Positions 61,864-64,000 of a DNA stretch of 64,000 bases are shown piece after piece. Under the pieces are notes generated by a model. It was not told the DNA's origin. It was given only the letters and a program-made list of their open reading frames with translations, and ran no database searches. Positions within the stretch are counted from its first letter, which is position 1. The number at the start of each line of letters is the position of its first letter. Where the stretch lies: assembly GCA_000434615.1 (NCBI GenBank), contig FR880791.1:23203-87202 (forward strand). The letters run 5' to 3'. Position numbers and translations under genes: made by a program. Source of the DNA: Clostridium sp. CAG:510 (GTDB lineage Bacteria > Bacillota > Clostridia > Lachnospirales > Lachnospiraceae).

Positions 61864-63069
61864 CTATATCTGTTTATCCGGAGCTAATAGTAATTTATCT
61901 ATTACCGGATGAATCATGCCGGTTTCTGATATCTCATTTATAGCACATAACTTCTTTCCGGCATCCTTACTGGATGCGCCACAATGAAATGCCTGTTCTG
62001 TAGGCAAATTATAATCTACAACTATCAATCTGTCATGGCAATCTGCATTCGGTTTAATTCGTAATGGAGGATATTCTTGTACAAAATCATTTACTACCGC
62101 TGTTGTCAAAAATCCTCTTTTCCCATGTCCGTTTTCTGTAAATAAAACTACTTCTACACCGACTTGCTTCTGTGATAAAAGCTGTAAAGTCTTTGTATTC
62201 ACATAATCATCTACTACATAAATGCTCTTTTTTGCCTGTTGATATATATCTATGTACGCCGCATCTGCTTCGAACTTCTGTCCTTTGTAGATAACAAAAT
62301 TTTTAAAATCTTTTTCTGAAACAAAATTTTCATTGAGAGTGTCTATACTTCTTTGAATATCATCAAATTTTTGTTCCGCTCTATTCTTCCAATCTACAAC
62401 ACCTGCAACCTGTGCTGATATCTCCGATACTTTTGCCGTAACAAGTCGTATCTCAGACTGTGTAACAAATTGTTGATTTTGCTTTATATAATGACGTATC
62501 TCACGAAACGAACGCATTATAAAAATGCTTTGTTGTTCCGCAAGGTCTCCTCTTAGAACTGTAGCAAGCATATAAATCCCTTGCTCCGTGACACCTGCAA
62601 CCTGCACTGATATCTCCGATACTTTTGCCGTAACAAGCCGCATCTCAGACTGTGTAACAAACTGTTGATTTTGCTTTATATAATGACGCATCTCACGAAA
62701 CGCACGCATTATAAAAATGCTTTGTTGTTCCGCAAGCTCTCCTCTTAGAACTGTAGCAAGCATATAAATCCCTTGCTCCGTGAATGCATACGGTAATTTT
62801 TTAATATTGGTTCCTCTCCTATTTCCATTTTCATTCAAAGTCGCAAATTGCGACTTTGAAAAATCTTCAGGGATTTCATCCTTTGTCAGCTGAAACATGA
62901 AATCTTCCGGAAATCTTGTAATATTTCGTTTTACCTGCTCATTCAAACGTTTTACTTCATACCCATAAATCTCAGCCAAATCATAATCCAGCATAACCTG
63001 CTGACCTCTTATGACATAAACCCGGTTACATATATTATCTACTGTCATTAATTCTGTATTTTCTACCAT
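61864..63069 (-). CDS. ORF6N-domain protein with internal 64-aa duplication
   Basis: A protein of about 401 aa. The N-terminal ORF6N DNA-binding domain spans about 10-100 (VYVIRGQQVMLDYDLAEIYGYEVKRLNEQVKRN). A helical block TEQGIYMLATVLRG...VAGV occurs twice in tandem (about 100-230, near 95 percent identical). A coiled region follows, and then a PLD-like C-terminal domain with IDIYQQAKKSIYVVDDYVN and HDRLIVVD. The ATG at 63069 has AGGAG nine bases before. Proteins of this class occur in phages and defence or mobile islands. Confidence 0.8.
   Translation of the reverse strand: MVENTELMTVDNICNRVYVIRGQQVMLDYDLAEIYGYEVKRLNEQVKRNITRFPEDFMFQLTKDEIPEDFSKSQFATLNENGNRRGTNIKKLPYAFTEQGIYMLATVLRGELAEQQSIFIMRAFREMRHYIKQNQQFVTQSEMRLVTAKVSEISVQVAGVTEQGIYMLATVLRGDLAEQQSIFIMRSFREIRHYIKQNQQFVTQSEIRLVTAKVSEISAQVAGVVDWKNRAEQKFDDIQRSIDTLNENFVSEKDFKNFVIYKGQKFEADAAYIDIYQQAKKSIYVVDDYVNTKTLQLLSQKQVGVEVVLFTENGHGKRGFLTTAVVNDFVQEYPPLRIKPNADCHDRLIVVDYNLPTEQAFHCGASSKDAGKKLCAINEISETGMIHPVIDKLLLAPDKQI
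62399..62782 (-). repeat. 192-bp tandem duplication inside the ORF6N gene
   Basis: Two direct copies (62399-62590 and 62591-62782), differing at only a few positions, give exactly 64 codons each and keep the frame. The low divergence points to recent duplication. Confidence 0.9.
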
Positions 63070-63120
63070 AGCATTTCTCCTGCAGATTATGAAGCAACTT
63101 GTCGCACAATTATCCACACA

Positions 63121-63348
63121 TTATCTATTAGTTACATCTTCTTCCTTATTATCTTTATTTCTTTTATCAGCCAGTTTCTCTATTTCAATCTTATATGCCA
63201 TCAACCGCAAAAGATATTGTGGAACCCTTCTATTCCCTAATTCCCAGTCTGTTTCCGTCATATAGGGAATTTCAAAGTACTCACAAAATTCTTTCCGATT
63301 CATTCCAGTGCTTTCTCTTAATTTTTTCAGTTCTTCTCTCGCTCCCAT
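63121..63348 (-). CDS. small XRE-like DNA-binding protein
   Basis: A 75-aa protein. The HTH region GMNRKEFCEYFEIPYMTETDWELGNRRVP is followed by a basic/acidic tail. AGGAGAG lies before the ATG. It is 51 bases upstream of the ORF6N gene on the same strand, so they form a small operon in which it may be the repressor. Confidence 0.7.
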   Translation of the reverse strand: MGAREELKKLRESTGMNRKEFCEYFEIPYMTETDWELGNRRVPQYLLRLMAYKIEIEKLADKRNKDNKEEDVTNR

Positions 63349-63420
63349 AAACTCTCCTATTTATGCATTGCATAAATTCATTATATATCATTTAATTCAC
63401 ATGGTCAACAAATTGGCGCA

Positions 63421-63450
63421 AAAAAATCTCGGTAAAAACTTTACCGAGAC
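63421..63450 (-). terminator. terminator upstream of the XRE-like gene
   Basis: A perfect 10-bp stem TCTCGGTAAA with TTTACCGAGA, then T6 on the minus strand. It probably ends transcription from the remnant upstream. Confidence 0.75.
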
Positions 63451-63614
63451 TCCCTATAAATGTGACCTGTCGTTATACCTTATGAGATAGGTATGATAGC
63501 AAAAATCCCATGAACAGAAGTATAATTGCGAAGGTTTCCACTTTGACCTCAATGTTAGCTTTTGATTTCTTTTAGGGAACTTTTGCGCTATAAATCATGC
63601 CAAAAAGTTCCCTA

Positions 63615-63780
63615 TTATTGAAATCGGTACTTTCCTTTTCCATGTCCGGTTACTGGCACGATTATCTCACTATCGACCAATAATTTTATCAGCTCAGATG
63701 CTCTTGTTGATTTTCAATATCCGCTTCTGTGCTCTCAATGTCCGCTTTTGCACTTTCAATGTCCGCTTCTTCAAACATTC
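63615..63780 (-). pseudogene. C-terminal remnant of a COG2865-type ATP-binding regulator
   Basis: After a frameshift near 63690 the frame reads ELIKLLVDSEIIVPVTGHGK, then GKYRFQ, stop. That is the typical end of AlbA_2/HATPase_c_4 proteins of mobile islands. The preceding part, in another frame, is a three-fold heptad repeat (ADIESAK, ADIESTE, ADIENQQ) suggesting a coiled-coil linker. The rest of the gene is missing. Confidence 0.55.
63714..63776. repeat. three 21-bp direct repeats
   Basis: Units beginning TCAATRTCCGCTT at 63714, 63735 and 63756, period 21, lie within the remnant and encode the heptad repeat on the minus strand. Confidence 0.6.
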
Positions 63781-64000
63781 CACTAATATGCATCATTTAT
63801 GATATATGGTGGCGCTTTTCGCCCCCAAATAGTGAAAGTGGGGGCACTTTCTGCCCCCACTCAGGAAATGTTGCTAAAATACTGTTTAGATTTATCATAC
63901 ATACAAAATGGAAGTTATCTATTTCTCCTCTTCGTTAAGACCTAGTTCATTACATATTACTTGCTATCCCTGATACCTTATTCTTTCAACCAGCGTTTCC
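63781..64000. other. non-coding end of the window with a GC-rich palindrome
   Basis: A perfect 10-bp stem, AGTGGGGGCA with its complement, and a 5-base loop lie at 63837-63861, without a T-run. No gene with a start was seen in the remaining bases. Confidence 0.45.

Noticed and set aside
63714..63776. CRISPR-like short repeats
   Set aside because: The 21-bp repeats are contiguous and coding, without spacers.

Overview
The window looks like a chromosomal segment of a low-to-mid GC gut Clostridia, most probably Lachnospiraceae. The grounds are gene content (radical SAM activating enzymes, DUF624, DUF3169, DUF3021-LytTR pairs, tandem DegV genes, a CdaR/PucR regulator beside an orphan MsmK-type ATPase, a large Cys-protease/InlB-repeat surface protein), AGGAGG ribosome sites, a Gram-positive T-box before metG and an SRP RNA with its own sigma-A promoter. 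The species cannot be fixed from the sequence alone.

Core part, about 1-6.5 kb and 11-35 kb: a truncated secreted-protein gene, cysK with an operator-like dyad, a MATE exporter, an NrdG-type activase, tadA followed by the SRP RNA, and a PflX-like radical SAM gene. Then come the CdaR-like regulator and MsmK ATPase, a GGDEF/DUF624/GNAT cluster, a lipase-like hydrolase, T-box-metG, and a CPBP-XRE-DUF3169-NatAB-like operon under a striking triple operator. They are followed by two glycoside hydrolases, a 1561-aa surface protease, and a DegV-PAP2-DegV operon divergent from a TetR gene.

Middle part, 35-48 kb: HD hydrolases, small membrane proteins, threonine aldolase, an SPL-like radical SAM protein, an ABC-2 exporter, and two consecutive LytTR-DUF3021 cassettes. 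Two paralogous coiled-coil/HTH proteins share the same direct-repeat promoter design. A lipoprotein and a membrane-anchored XRE regulator with a secreted partner close the section.

Accessory parts: (i) 6.6-11.0 kb is an AT-rich island with a restriction endonuclease, a D12-class adenine methylase, a DUF3883 protein, an excisionase-like gene, and remnants of an integrase and an Abi gene. (ii) 48.5-54 kb holds a frameshifted membrane protein gene, two related membrane proteins, a YezG-like immunity protein, and an AbiF-type HEPN protein preceded by its own promoter and a terminated small RNA. (iii) 54-61.4 kb is a divergent unit: XRE membrane regulator plus small secreted protein one way; a 131-aa secreted protein, two lipoproteins, an ABC ATPase and a tandem-duplicated 735-aa permease the other way. 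It looks like a dedicated peptide export or immunity system. (iv) 61.4-64 kb has truncated gene pieces and an ORF6N protein with an internal 192-bp tandem duplication.

The strongest leads are the AbiF/small-RNA pair, the secreted-protein/lipoprotein/exporter cluster, the triple TGACA-N8-TGTCA operator, the two repeat-flanked HTH promoters, and an orphan promoter-to-terminator RNA at the edge of the restriction island. All functional statements rest on motif recognition by eye; no database search was run.
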